Shown here: positions 16,738 to 24,894 of the stretch, in pieces
Position numbering within the stretch: the first letter of the stretch is position 1
Layout of the letters: every line of letters starts with the position of its first letter
Assembly (NCBI RefSeq): GCF_018982885.2
Contig: NZ_CP081848.1
Span: 248,001 to 312,000 of the forward strand
From: Polymorphobacter megasporae
Lineage (GTDB): Bacteria; Pseudomonadota; Alphaproteobacteria; Sphingomonadales; Sphingomonadaceae
Reading direction: 5' to 3'
DNA length: 64,000 nucleotides
Translations under genes and position numbers: made by a program
Notes under the pieces: model-generated
Databases searched by the model: none
Told to the model about the DNA's origin: nothing
The model's input: only the letters and a program-made list of their open reading frames with translations

Positions 16738-18288
16738 ATGGCATCGACCGCGCTGCCCTTCGCCGCCGCGCCCGACAAAGCGGTCAATCCGCTGCTGGTG
16801 ACGTGCGTCGTCATGCTGGCGACGTTCATCACCGTCCTCGATTCGACGATCGCCAACGTCGCGCTGCCGCACATGCAGGCGAGCCTCGGCGCGGCGTCGG
16901 ACACGGTGACGTGGGTGCTGACGTCGTACATCGTTGCCGCTGCGATCGCGACGCCGTTGACCGCATGGCTCGGCGGCAAGGTCGGGCGCAAGCGGCTGTT
17001 CGTCTTCGCCATCGGCGGCTTCGTCGTCGCGTCGATGCTGTGCGGGCTCGCCCAGTCGCTCGAGCAGATGGTCTTTTTCCGCCTGCTCCAGGGCGCGTCG
17101 GGGGCGTTCCTCGTGCCGCTCGGCCAGTCGTTCCTGCTCGACGCCTACCCCAAGGAAAAGCACGGCCAGGCGATGGCGCTGTGGGGCGTCGGCGTCATGG
17201 TCGGGCCGGTGATGGGGCCGGTGCTCGGCGGCTGGCTGACCGATAATTTCGAATGGCGCTGGGTGTTCTACGTCAACCTGCCCTTCGGCCTGCTCGCGCT
17301 GTTCGGCGCGCTCGCGGTCCTCCCCGCGCCCGAAAAACTCATGCGCAAGTTCGACGCATTCGGCTTTCTCGCACTCGGCATCGGCATCGGTGCGCTGCAG
17401 CTGATGCTCGACCGCGGCCAGCAGCTCGACTGGTTCTCGTCATGGGAGGTGCGGATCGAGGCGGCGGTGTGCGTGATGGGGCTATGGGTGTTCGGAGTCC
17501 ACATCTTCACCGCGCGCGACACGATCCTGCCCGCGGCGCTGCTCAAGGACCGCAACATCGTCACCGGCTTCGCCTTCATCTTCCTGGTGGGGATGCTTCA
17601 GCTCGCGACGAGCGCCCTGCTGCCGCCGATGCTCGAACAGCTTTACGGCTATCCGGTTGTCATCTCGGGGCTGACGATGGCCCCGCGCGGGGTCGGCACG
17701 ATGGCCGGAATGCTCCTCGTCGGGCGGCTGATCGGCCGGGTCGACGCGCGGATCATGATGATCACCGGCATGTCGCTGGTCGCGATCACGATGTACTGGA
17801 TGACCGGCTTTTCGCCGATCATGGGCACCGGGCCGTTCCTGTGGTCGGGGCTCGTCCAGGGCTTCGGCGTCGGGCTGATCTTCGTCCCCCTCAACACGCT
17901 GGCGTTCGCGACCGTTCCCGCAGCGCTGCGGACCGAGGCCGCGAGCTTCTTCAGCCTGTTGCGCAACCTCGGCGGGTCGGTCGGGGTCAGCCTGTCGGTC
18001 GGCGTCCTCGCGCGCCAGACGCAGATCGCGCACGCCGATGTCGGCGCGGCGATCAGCCCGTTCACCATCACCGGCGCCGATCCGAGCATCGCCGCGGCGA
18101 TGGCGTCGGCGGGAGACACCGTCCTTGCGCTGGTCGATGCGGCGGTCAACCAGCAGGCGGCGATGATCGCCTATCTCGACGACTTCACACTGATGATGTG
18201 GCTGTCGATCGCGGCGATCCCGCTGATCTTCGTCCTCAAGTCACCGAAGAAGATCGTGATCGATCCCGAACATTCGGTGATGGAATAA
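16738..18288 (+). CDS. DHA2 family MFS multidrug transporter (EmrB/QacA type)
   Basis: A 516-residue proton-driven drug exporter of the inner membrane with about 14 hydrophobic segments. Signatures: LDSTIANVALPHMQASLG (motif D1 region), LTSYIVAAAIATPL, WLGGKVGRKRLFVFAI (motif A), and the motif C region GVMVGPVMGPVLGGWLTD followed by WRWVFYVNLPFG. It follows the adaptor gene by 31 bp. The set of MarR, EmrA and EmrB homologues fits a regulated tripartite pump; the outer-membrane partner is not encoded here. A strong hairpin follows the stop. Confidence 0.94.
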   Translation: MASTALPFAAAPDKAVNPLLVTCVVMLATFITVLDSTIANVALPHMQASLGAASDTVTWVLTSYIVAAAIATPLTAWLGGKVGRKRLFVFAIGGFVVASMLCGLAQSLEQMVFFRLLQGASGAFLVPLGQSFLLDAYPKEKHGQAMALWGVGVMVGPVMGPVLGGWLTDNFEWRWVFYVNLPFGLLALFGALAVLPAPEKLMRKFDAFGFLALGIGIGALQLMLDRGQQLDWFSSWEVRIEAAVCVMGLWVFGVHIFTARDTILPAALLKDRNIVTGFAFIFLVGMLQLATSALLPPMLEQLYGYPVVISGLTMAPRGVGTMAGMLLVGRLIGRVDARIMMITGMSLVAITMYWMTGFSPIMGTGPFLWSGLVQGFGVGLIFVPLNTLAFATVPAALRTEAASFFSLLRNLGGSVGVSLSVGVLARQTQIAHADVGAAISPFTITGADPSIAAAMASAGDTVLALVDAAVNQQAAMIAYLDDFTLMMWLSIAAIPLIFVLKSPKKIVIDPEHSVME

Positions 18289-18315
18289 GCGCCGGCGCGT
18301 TAACAGCGCCGGCGC
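18289..18315. terminator. Hairpin between convergent genes
   Basis: GCGCCGGCGC, a 7-base loop, GCGCCGGCGC. It sits directly after the EmrB-like stop and seven bases before the end of the convergent M13 peptidase gene, so it could terminate both. There is no clear T-tract on either side. Confidence 0.55.
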
Positions 18316-18321
18316 CGACCC

Positions 18322-20355
18322 TTACCAGATACGGACGCGGTCGTCGGGCTTGAGATACAGTTTGTCGCCCGGCTTGACGTCGAACGCGTCGTACCACGGA
18401 CCGAAGTTGCGGACTTCGAAGACGCGCTCCTTCTCGGGCGAGTGCGGGTTCGACGTCAGCTGCGACAGGACCGCTGCGTCGCGCCGCTTGCCGCGCCACA
18501 CCTGCGCGTAGCCGAGGAAGAAGCGCTGGTCGCCGGTCAGCCCGTCGATCACCGGCGCGGGCTTGCCGTGAAGCGACAGCTGGTAAGCCTCGTACGCGAT
18601 CCGCAGCCCGGCGAGGTCGGCGATGTTCTCGCCGAGCGTCAGCGCGCCCTTGATGTGGGTGCCGGGGAGCGGTTCATACGCGTCGTACTGCGCGATCAGC
18701 TTGTTCGCCCGCGCGGTGAAGGCTGTGGCGTCGGCCGAGGTCCACCAGTCGCGCAACGCGCCCTTGGCGTCGTACTGGCGGCCCTGGTCGTCGAAACCGT
18801 GGCTGATCTCGTGGCCGATGACGACGCCGATCGCGCCGTAGTTGACCGCCGGGTCGGCGTCGGGATCGAAGAACGGCGGCTGGAGGATCGCCGCGGGGAA
18901 CACGATCTCGTTCATCGGCGGGTTGTAATAGGCGTTGATCGTCATCGGCGTCATGCCCCACTCGGTCCGGTCGAGCGGACCGCCGAGCTTGGCGAGGTTG
19001 CGGTCGTATTCGAACGCGTCGGCGCGGGTCGCATTGCCGACGGCATCGCCCGCGACGACCTTGAGCTTCGAATAGTCGCGCCACTTGGTCGGGTAGCCGA
19101 TCTTGGGATTGAACGTCGCCAGCTTGGCGCGCGCCTCGACCTTAGTCGCGGGCGACATCCAGCTGACCTGGTCGATCCGCTCGCCCATCGACGACAGGAG
19201 GTTGTGGACCAGCGCGTCGATTTTCGCCTTGGCGTCGGGGGTGAAGTATTTCGCGACGTAAAGCTGGCCGACCGCCTCGCCCATCGCGTCGTTGACCGCG
19301 TCGACGCCACGCTTCCACCGCGCCCGCTGGTCGGGCTGGCCCGATAGCACGGTGCCGTCGAAGGCGAAGTTTTCGGCGACGAATGCCTTGGGCAGTTCGT
19401 CGGCGCGCGCCTTGAGCGTCCGCAGCGCGAGATAGTCCTTCCACACCGCGAGCGGCCGGTCGGCGACGAGCTTCGCCGTGCCGGTGAACGCCGACGGCTG
19501 GGCGACATCGAAGCGCGTCTGGTTGCCGACACCCGCGGCGGCGAGGAACACCGGCCAATCGAGTCCAGGAGCCTCGGCGGCGAGGGCGGCGGGGGACCGG
19601 AGGTTGTACGTCTTGATCGGATCGCGGTTCTCGACCTGCGTCCAGTGCGCCTGCGCGATCGCCTTTTCGAGGTCGTAGACCGCCTTCGCCCGCGCGTCGG
19701 CGTCGGTCATCCCGGCGAGGCGGAACATCGCGGCGATATGCGCGAGATACTTGGTCCGCGTCTCGACGAACTTGGGGGTGTCGACGAGGTAATAGTCGCG
19801 GTCGGGCATGCCGAGGCCGCTCTGGCCCATGCCGACCATGTAGCGCTCGGGGTTCTTCGGGTCCTGCTCGACGCCGACGTAGAACGGGCCGGGGACGGCG
19901 ACGCGTTCGTCGCTGCCGAGCACACGAGCGAGGTCGGCGCGGGTCGAGATCGCGGCGATGCGGTCGAGCTCGGGCTTGATCGCGGCGATGCCCTTCGCCT
20001 CGATCGCCGCTTCGTCCATGAAGGTCGAATAATAAGTGCCGACGCGCCTGGCATCGGCGTCGCCGCTATTTCCGCCCTTCGCCGCCGCCTCGATGATCGC
20101 GCGCGTCCGGGCCCGCGACAGGTCGTCGAGGATTTGGAAGCTGCCCCAGCCCGCGCGATCGGCGGGGATCTGGGTCTTCTTGACCCACGCGCCGTTGACG
20201 TAGCTGAAAAAGTCGTCGCCGGGCTTGACCGACTTATCCATTCCCGCCGTGTCGACGCCGAAGTCTCCGTATTGCGGAGCGGCACTGGCGGTCGTTGCGG
20301 AAGTGATTGAAATCGCGAGAGCGATAAGGGAGACGGCAAGCGAAGTCGGGCGCAT
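18322..20355 (-). CDS. M13 family zinc metallopeptidase (neprilysin/PepO-like)
   Basis: Periplasmic endopeptidase of 677 residues with a signal peptide (MRPTSLAVSLIALAISITSATTASA). The zinc site HEISH is at about residue 515 and the third ligand is in GENIADLAG at about residue 576; the upstream NAYYNPPMNEIVFPA and downstream GYAQVWRGKRRDA are standard for the family. The C-terminus ends DDRVRIW, with the near-terminal Trp as usual. RBS AAGGA precedes the ATG. Followed by the hairpin and convergent to the efflux operon. Confidence 0.95.
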   Translation of the reverse strand: MRPTSLAVSLIALAISITSATTASAAPQYGDFGVDTAGMDKSVKPGDDFFSYVNGAWVKKTQIPADRAGWGSFQILDDLSRARTRAIIEAAAKGGNSGDADARRVGTYYSTFMDEAAIEAKGIAAIKPELDRIAAISTRADLARVLGSDERVAVPGPFYVGVEQDPKNPERYMVGMGQSGLGMPDRDYYLVDTPKFVETRTKYLAHIAAMFRLAGMTDADARAKAVYDLEKAIAQAHWTQVENRDPIKTYNLRSPAALAAEAPGLDWPVFLAAAGVGNQTRFDVAQPSAFTGTAKLVADRPLAVWKDYLALRTLKARADELPKAFVAENFAFDGTVLSGQPDQRARWKRGVDAVNDAMGEAVGQLYVAKYFTPDAKAKIDALVHNLLSSMGERIDQVSWMSPATKVEARAKLATFNPKIGYPTKWRDYSKLKVVAGDAVGNATRADAFEYDRNLAKLGGPLDRTEWGMTPMTINAYYNPPMNEIVFPAAILQPPFFDPDADPAVNYGAIGVVIGHEISHGFDDQGRQYDAKGALRDWWTSADATAFTARANKLIAQYDAYEPLPGTHIKGALTLGENIADLAGLRIAYEAYQLSLHGKPAPVIDGLTGDQRFFLGYAQVWRGKRRDAAVLSQLTSNPHSPEKERVFEVRNFGPWYDAFDVKPGDKLYLKPDDRVRIW

Positions 20356-20493
20356 ATTGGTCCTTCGAGTCGAAGAATGTGACAGCAGGGTTAATCTTCG
20401 TCGGCATAATCGGCAAGCCTCGCGGATCGTTCCGCTCCCGTTGAACGTTGCGCGGGGCGTGACGTCTCGTCACGTCAAACGGAGCCGCATTTC

Positions 20494-20841
20494 ATGAACA
20501 AATATCTCGTCGCGCTCACCGCCGCCGTCATGGCCGCCGGTGTCGCCATGCCTGCGGCCGCCGCGATCAACGCCCGCCAGATCGAACAGCGCAACTCGAT
20601 CGACGCCGGTGTCCGCAGCGGCACGATCAGCGCCCACGAAGCGCGCGTCCTGCGCCAGGAGCAGAACCTGATCACCCGCGCCAAGCTCCACACCAAGGAC
20701 CGCAAGGGCGGCCACCTGAGCGCGATGGACAAGAAGAAGATCCACGACATGCAGGACGCTGCTGCCCGCCACATCGCGCGCTTCAAGCACAACGCGCATC
20801 GCGGCCACAACCATCGCGTCCTCGGCGCGAAGGTATTCTAA
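20494..20841 (+). CDS. Small secreted basic protein, hypothetical
   Basis: A 115-residue protein with a signal peptide (MNKYLVALTAAVMAAGVAMPAAA) and a strongly basic mature part: INARQIEQRNSIDAG, then SGTISAHEARVLRQEQN and a His/Lys/Arg-rich tail (HNAHRGHNHR). The G-[TS]-[IL]-[ST]-x-x-E-A pattern resembles small periplasmic proteins common in Sphingomonadales. RBS CGGAG nine bases before the ATG. It is divergent from the M13 peptidase gene, and its stop overlaps the convergent stop of the deacetylase-family gene. Confidence 0.75.
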   Translation: MNKYLVALTAAVMAAGVAMPAAAAINARQIEQRNSIDAGVRSGTISAHEARVLRQEQNLITRAKLHTKDRKGGHLSAMDKKKIHDMQDAAARHIARFKHNAHRGHNHRVLGAKVF

Positions 20842-21848
20842 GCGACGCCTGACAGGAAGGCGGCGACATTGTCCCCGAGTTCAGCGGTCGCATAGCCGCC
20901 TTCCATGACGACCAGGGTCGGGAGCGACAGGCTCGCGATCCGCGCGGCGACGGCGGGGTAATCCGCCGTCGCCAGCGCAAACCCCGAGATCGGGTCGCCC
21001 GCGAAGGTGTCGGCCCCGAACGACACGACCAGCAGCGACGGATCATATGCCTTGAGCGCCGCCAGCGCGGTGTCGAGCGCCGCGAGATAGGGCGTGATCC
21101 CCGTCCCGCGCGGCAGCGGCAGGTTGAGCGTCGTACCCGCTCCCGCCCCCTCGCCCGCCTCGTCGGCATGGCCCCAGTAGAACGGATAGTCGGTCGCCGG
21201 GTCGGCGTGGATCGAGGCGTAGAAGACGGTCGGGTCGGTCAGGAAAATGTCCTGCGTGCCGTTGCCGTGGTGATAGTCGATGTCGAGCACCGCGACGCGG
21301 GCATGGCCCGCATCGCGCGCCGCCCGGGCGGCAATCGCGGCGCTGTTAAGGTAGCAATAGCCGCCGAAATAGTCGCTCCCGGCATGGTGTCCGGGCGGGC
21401 GGCACAGCGCGAAGCCGGTCCGCGCGCTGCCGTCGAGCAGCGGCGCGAGCGCGGTCAACGCGGTCTGCGCGCCCCAATACGCCGCCTCCCACGTTCCAGG
21501 TGCGATCGGCGTCGCCGCGTCGAAGCTGAAGCGGCCGAGCAGCGCGTCGATCCGGCTGAGCTTGAGCGGCCGCCGCCCGACGACCGGCCAGACGTACGGC
21601 AGCGCGTCGCCCTCGCGCCCCGCCGCCTGCCACAAGGCGAACGCGTCGCGCAGGAAGTCGACGTACTCGGCGGCGTGGACGCGGAGGATCGGCTCGAGGC
21701 CGAAATCACGCGCCGGGGCGAGCGGCGGCAGCGCGGCGACGATCGCCTCCGCCCGTTGCGCGGTCTCGGCGTGCGCGATCCATGCGCCGTTGTGCATCTC
21801 GCGTGCGGGCCTGTGCGCCAGCTGTTCGCGTGCGAAGACGCCAATCAT
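20838..21848 (-). CDS. Histone deacetylase family protein (acetylpolyamine amidohydrolase-like)
   Basis: A 336-residue zinc amidohydrolase that removes acetyl groups from polyamines or other acetyl-amines. The active-site segments are complete: RPPGHHAGSDYFGGYCYLN with the His-His pair, VAVLDIDYHHGNGTQDIF with the zinc Asp and His, VVSFGADTFAGDPISGF with the second zinc Asp, and the final MEGGYA. The N-terminal HNGAW and HAAEYVDFL regions resemble acetylpolyamine amidohydrolases more than eukaryotic histone deacetylases. It starts 10 bases after the M16 peptidase stop, so the two are likely co-transcribed. Confidence 0.93.
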   Translation of the reverse strand: MIGVFAREQLAHRPAREMHNGAWIAHAETAQRAEAIVAALPPLAPARDFGLEPILRVHAAEYVDFLRDAFALWQAAGREGDALPYVWPVVGRRPLKLSRIDALLGRFSFDAATPIAPGTWEAAYWGAQTALTALAPLLDGSARTGFALCRPPGHHAGSDYFGGYCYLNSAAIAARAARDAGHARVAVLDIDYHHGNGTQDIFLTDPTVFYASIHADPATDYPFYWGHADEAGEGAGAGTTLNLPLPRGTGITPYLAALDTALAALKAYDPSLLVVSFGADTFAGDPISGFALATADYPAVAARIASLSLPTLVVMEGGYATAELGDNVAAFLSGVA

Positions 21849-21858
21849 TCCCGCGACT

Positions 21859-24681
21859 TCACTTGCCGAGCGTCGCCGAATCGAGGTCGAGCCGTGCGGC
21901 CGGAATCACCTCCGCCGTTATCCCCGCCTTGGCGAGTTCGGGCAGGAACTGCTTGGCGTCACCGACGATGATCGTGCTCGCCAGCGCCGGGTCGAACAGC
22001 GTCGCCGCCGTCGCGGTGATCGTCCCCGGCGTCACCGCGTTGACCGACGGTGAAAACTGCGCCAGCTCGCCGAGCGGAATGCCGTCGATCGCCAGACCGG
22101 CGAGCCGCCCCGCCAGCCCCGACACCGTCTCGACCGACCGCCCGAAGCCGCCGTTGAGCACCGCCTGCTGGATGTGGAGTTCGGGGAGCGGCACCGGGGT
22201 CGTGCCCATCTTCTTCAATTCACTCGCGATCAGCCCGGCGACCTCGGGGGCACTGGCGTTCTTGGTCGCGGTCGAGGCGGTCAGCGACCCGACCCCGCGG
22301 CGCGCATCGATGCCGCTGTTTGCGCCGTACGCCAGCCCGCGCTTGACCCGGATCTCCATGTTGAGCCGCGACGAGAACCCACCGCCCAATGCCGCATTGG
22401 CAACGATCGCCGAGTAATACGCCGGGTCGGCGCGCGCCAATCCGGGTCGCGCCACGACCACCGACGCCTGCGCCGCCCCGGGCAGGTCGACGACGATCGT
22501 CCGCGGCTTCGGGTAGGTCGCGGCGGCGGGTGCCGGACGTGTCTCCGCCTTCCCGGGAGCCCAGTCGCCGAACGCCTTGGTCGCCAGCGCCACCGCGCCG
22601 TCGAGGTCGATATCGCCGGTCATGATCAGCGTCGCCCCCGCCGGATTCCATCCGGCATAGGCTGCCGTCAGATCGGCGCGCGTGATTGCTTTCAACGACT
22701 TGATCGTCCCGCTGGCGATATGGCCGTACGTCGTGTCGCCGAACACCGCCTTGGTCGCGGTCATCCGCGCGAGGCTCGGCGGGCTCGTCAACGCGATCCC
22801 GGCGTCGTCGATCGCCTGTGTCCGCGCCCGCTCGATCTCGTCGGCGGCGAACTTCGGATGCCGCGCGACATCGGCGAACACCGCCATCGCCGCACCGATC
22901 CGGTCGGTCTTGACCGTCATCGACAGCGTCGTGCCATCCCACGACGCCCCCGCGCCGATATTGCCGCCAAGCGCCTCGATCTCCTGCGCAATCTGCGTCG
23001 CCGACCGCGTCGCCGTGCCCTTGGTCAGTAGCGTCGCGGCAAGCTCGGCGGTGCCGCCACGCCCCGCCGGATCGTTCGCCGCGCCGCTATTGGTGACGAG
23101 CACTGCCGCGATCAACGGCACGTTGCGCCGGGTCGCGACCGCGACCCGCAGCCCGTTCGGCAGCGTGCGTTCGGCAACCACCGGCACCGGCACCGCGACT
23201 GGGGCCGCTGGCGGCGGCGGCGCGATGCGCTCGGCCGCGGTCGCCGGGACCACGACGACGACCCCCGGCGGCACCGTCAGCGGCGCGGGATGGACCGTCG
23301 CGGCGACGGTGATCGTGTCGCCCTTGGCACCCTTCGCGCCCTCGGCGGGAAGATAGCGGATCGCCGCGCTCGCCGAATCCTGCAGATACTTGCGCGCGAC
23401 ACGCTGGACGTCGGCGGCCGTTACCGCAGCGAGGTCGGCGACCGAGCGGTCGGCCGACGCCGGATCGCCGTCGACGATCACCGCCTCGGCGAGCGTGTTG
23501 GCGCGGCCGAGCGGCGTTTCGCGCTCCTTGATCGCGGCGGTCAGCAGCTGGTTCTTGGCGACGTCGAGTTCGGCGGCGGTCGGCGGCGCGTCACGCAGCC
23601 GGGCGACTTCGCGGCGCAGTGCCGCCTCGCCGTCGGCCGCCGACTTGCCCCCCGCCATGATCGCATAGACCGCGAACACGCCGGTATCCTGGCGGTCGTC
23701 GAGGTTCGCCCCCGCCGACGACGCGAGCTGGTCGCGGTAGACGAGGCTTTCGTACAGCCGCGAGCTTTCGCCCGCCGACAGGATCGCGTCGAGCACCGAC
23801 AGCGCGGCGTCGTCGGGCGACTTCGACGGCGGCACCGCCCAGCTGATCGCGACCGCGGGCAGCGGCGTGTTCGGTGCATAGACGGTGTGCGTCGTCGCGA
23901 CGGTGCGCGGCGGCTCGACCGTCGTCACCCGCGGGATCGCCCGCGCCGGGGTCGGGATGTTGGTGAAATACTTGTCGACCCAGCGGTCGAGGTCGGCGGG
24001 CTTGAAGTTGCCCGCGACGACGAGGACGGCGTTGTCGGGGCGGTAATAGACCGCATGGAAGGCACGAATGTCGTCGATCGTCGCGCTGTCGAGATCGGCG
24101 ATGCTGCCGATCGGCGACCGCGCATACGGGTGGACCGAGTAGCTGATCGCGGGGAGGTAGGTCTGGAACAGCGTGCCGTACGGGCGCGCCTCGCCCTGGC
24201 GAAGTTCTTCCTCGACGACGTTGCGCTCGCTGGCGAAGACCTTCGGCTCGACGACGAGTGACCCCATCCGCTCGGCCTCGGCCCACAAGATCGGCTCGAG
24301 ATGATTGGCCGGGACGGTCTCGTGATACTCGGTGAAGTCGTCGTGGGTGCTGGCGTTGTTGTTGCCGCCGACGTCCTCGGTCAGCCGGTCGAGCTGTTCG
24401 GGGACGAGGTCGCGGGTCGACTTGAACATCAGGTGCTCGAACATGTGGGCAAAGCCCGATCGCCCGGCGGGGTCGTTCTTTGCGCCGACGTCGTAGATCA
24501 CCTCGACCGCGACGTTCGCCGTCGTCGGGTCGGGCATCGCGAAGACCCGCAGGCCATTCGGTAGCGTCCGCATCGTATACGCGAGCGGTGCGACGGGCGA
24601 GGCCGGCACCGCCGGTGCCGCGAGCGCCGTGCTCCCGAGCAGGACCGCCGACATCGCCGCAAACACCGTGGTCGTCCGCAT
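21859..24681 (-). CDS. M16 family zinc metallopeptidase, double-domain, periplasmic
   Basis: A 940-residue pitrilysin-type peptidase with a signal peptide (MRTTTVFAAMSAVLLGSTALA). The inverted zinc motif is HMFEH at residues 79-83, with the distal Glu in the later NVVEEELRQGEA region; the second half repeats the fold (LPNGLRVAVATRRNVPLIAAVLV) but lacks HxxEH, as expected for the non-catalytic half. A proline/alanine-rich linker (APPPPAAPVAVPVPV) joins them. AAGGA precedes the ATG. It is divergent from the TonB receptor at 24895 and upstream of the deacetylase-family gene. Confidence 0.95.
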   Translation of the reverse strand: MRTTTVFAAMSAVLLGSTALAAPAVPASPVAPLAYTMRTLPNGLRVFAMPDPTTANVAVEVIYDVGAKNDPAGRSGFAHMFEHLMFKSTRDLVPEQLDRLTEDVGGNNNASTHDDFTEYHETVPANHLEPILWAEAERMGSLVVEPKVFASERNVVEEELRQGEARPYGTLFQTYLPAISYSVHPYARSPIGSIADLDSATIDDIRAFHAVYYRPDNAVLVVAGNFKPADLDRWVDKYFTNIPTPARAIPRVTTVEPPRTVATTHTVYAPNTPLPAVAISWAVPPSKSPDDAALSVLDAILSAGESSRLYESLVYRDQLASSAGANLDDRQDTGVFAVYAIMAGGKSAADGEAALRREVARLRDAPPTAAELDVAKNQLLTAAIKERETPLGRANTLAEAVIVDGDPASADRSVADLAAVTAADVQRVARKYLQDSASAAIRYLPAEGAKGAKGDTITVAATVHPAPLTVPPGVVVVVPATAAERIAPPPPAAPVAVPVPVVAERTLPNGLRVAVATRRNVPLIAAVLVTNSGAANDPAGRGGTAELAATLLTKGTATRSATQIAQEIEALGGNIGAGASWDGTTLSMTVKTDRIGAAMAVFADVARHPKFAADEIERARTQAIDDAGIALTSPPSLARMTATKAVFGDTTYGHIASGTIKSLKAITRADLTAAYAGWNPAGATLIMTGDIDLDGAVALATKAFGDWAPGKAETRPAPAAATYPKPRTIVVDLPGAAQASVVVARPGLARADPAYYSAIVANAALGGGFSSRLNMEIRVKRGLAYGANSGIDARRGVGSLTASTATKNASAPEVAGLIASELKKMGTTPVPLPELHIQQAVLNGGFGRSVETVSGLAGRLAGLAIDGIPLGELAQFSPSVNAVTPGTITATAATLFDPALASTIIVGDAKQFLPELAKAGITAEVIPAARLDLDSATLGK

Positions 24682-24894
24682 TCACGCTTCCTTCGTCACA
24701 TAAGCTGCGCGGACCATAACGGTATTTGCCGCGCCTGCCACCGCGCACCGTCGCCACGCACCTGTGGCGTATTCGCCACATGCCCGGGGCCATCAGTACG
24801 GTCGCGGACACGATTGCTTGCCGCACACGGCAACCTCCCGTAAGCGCCGCGCCGAGCGGTGTTAAGACCGTAACAAATATCCTTGGGAGTTACC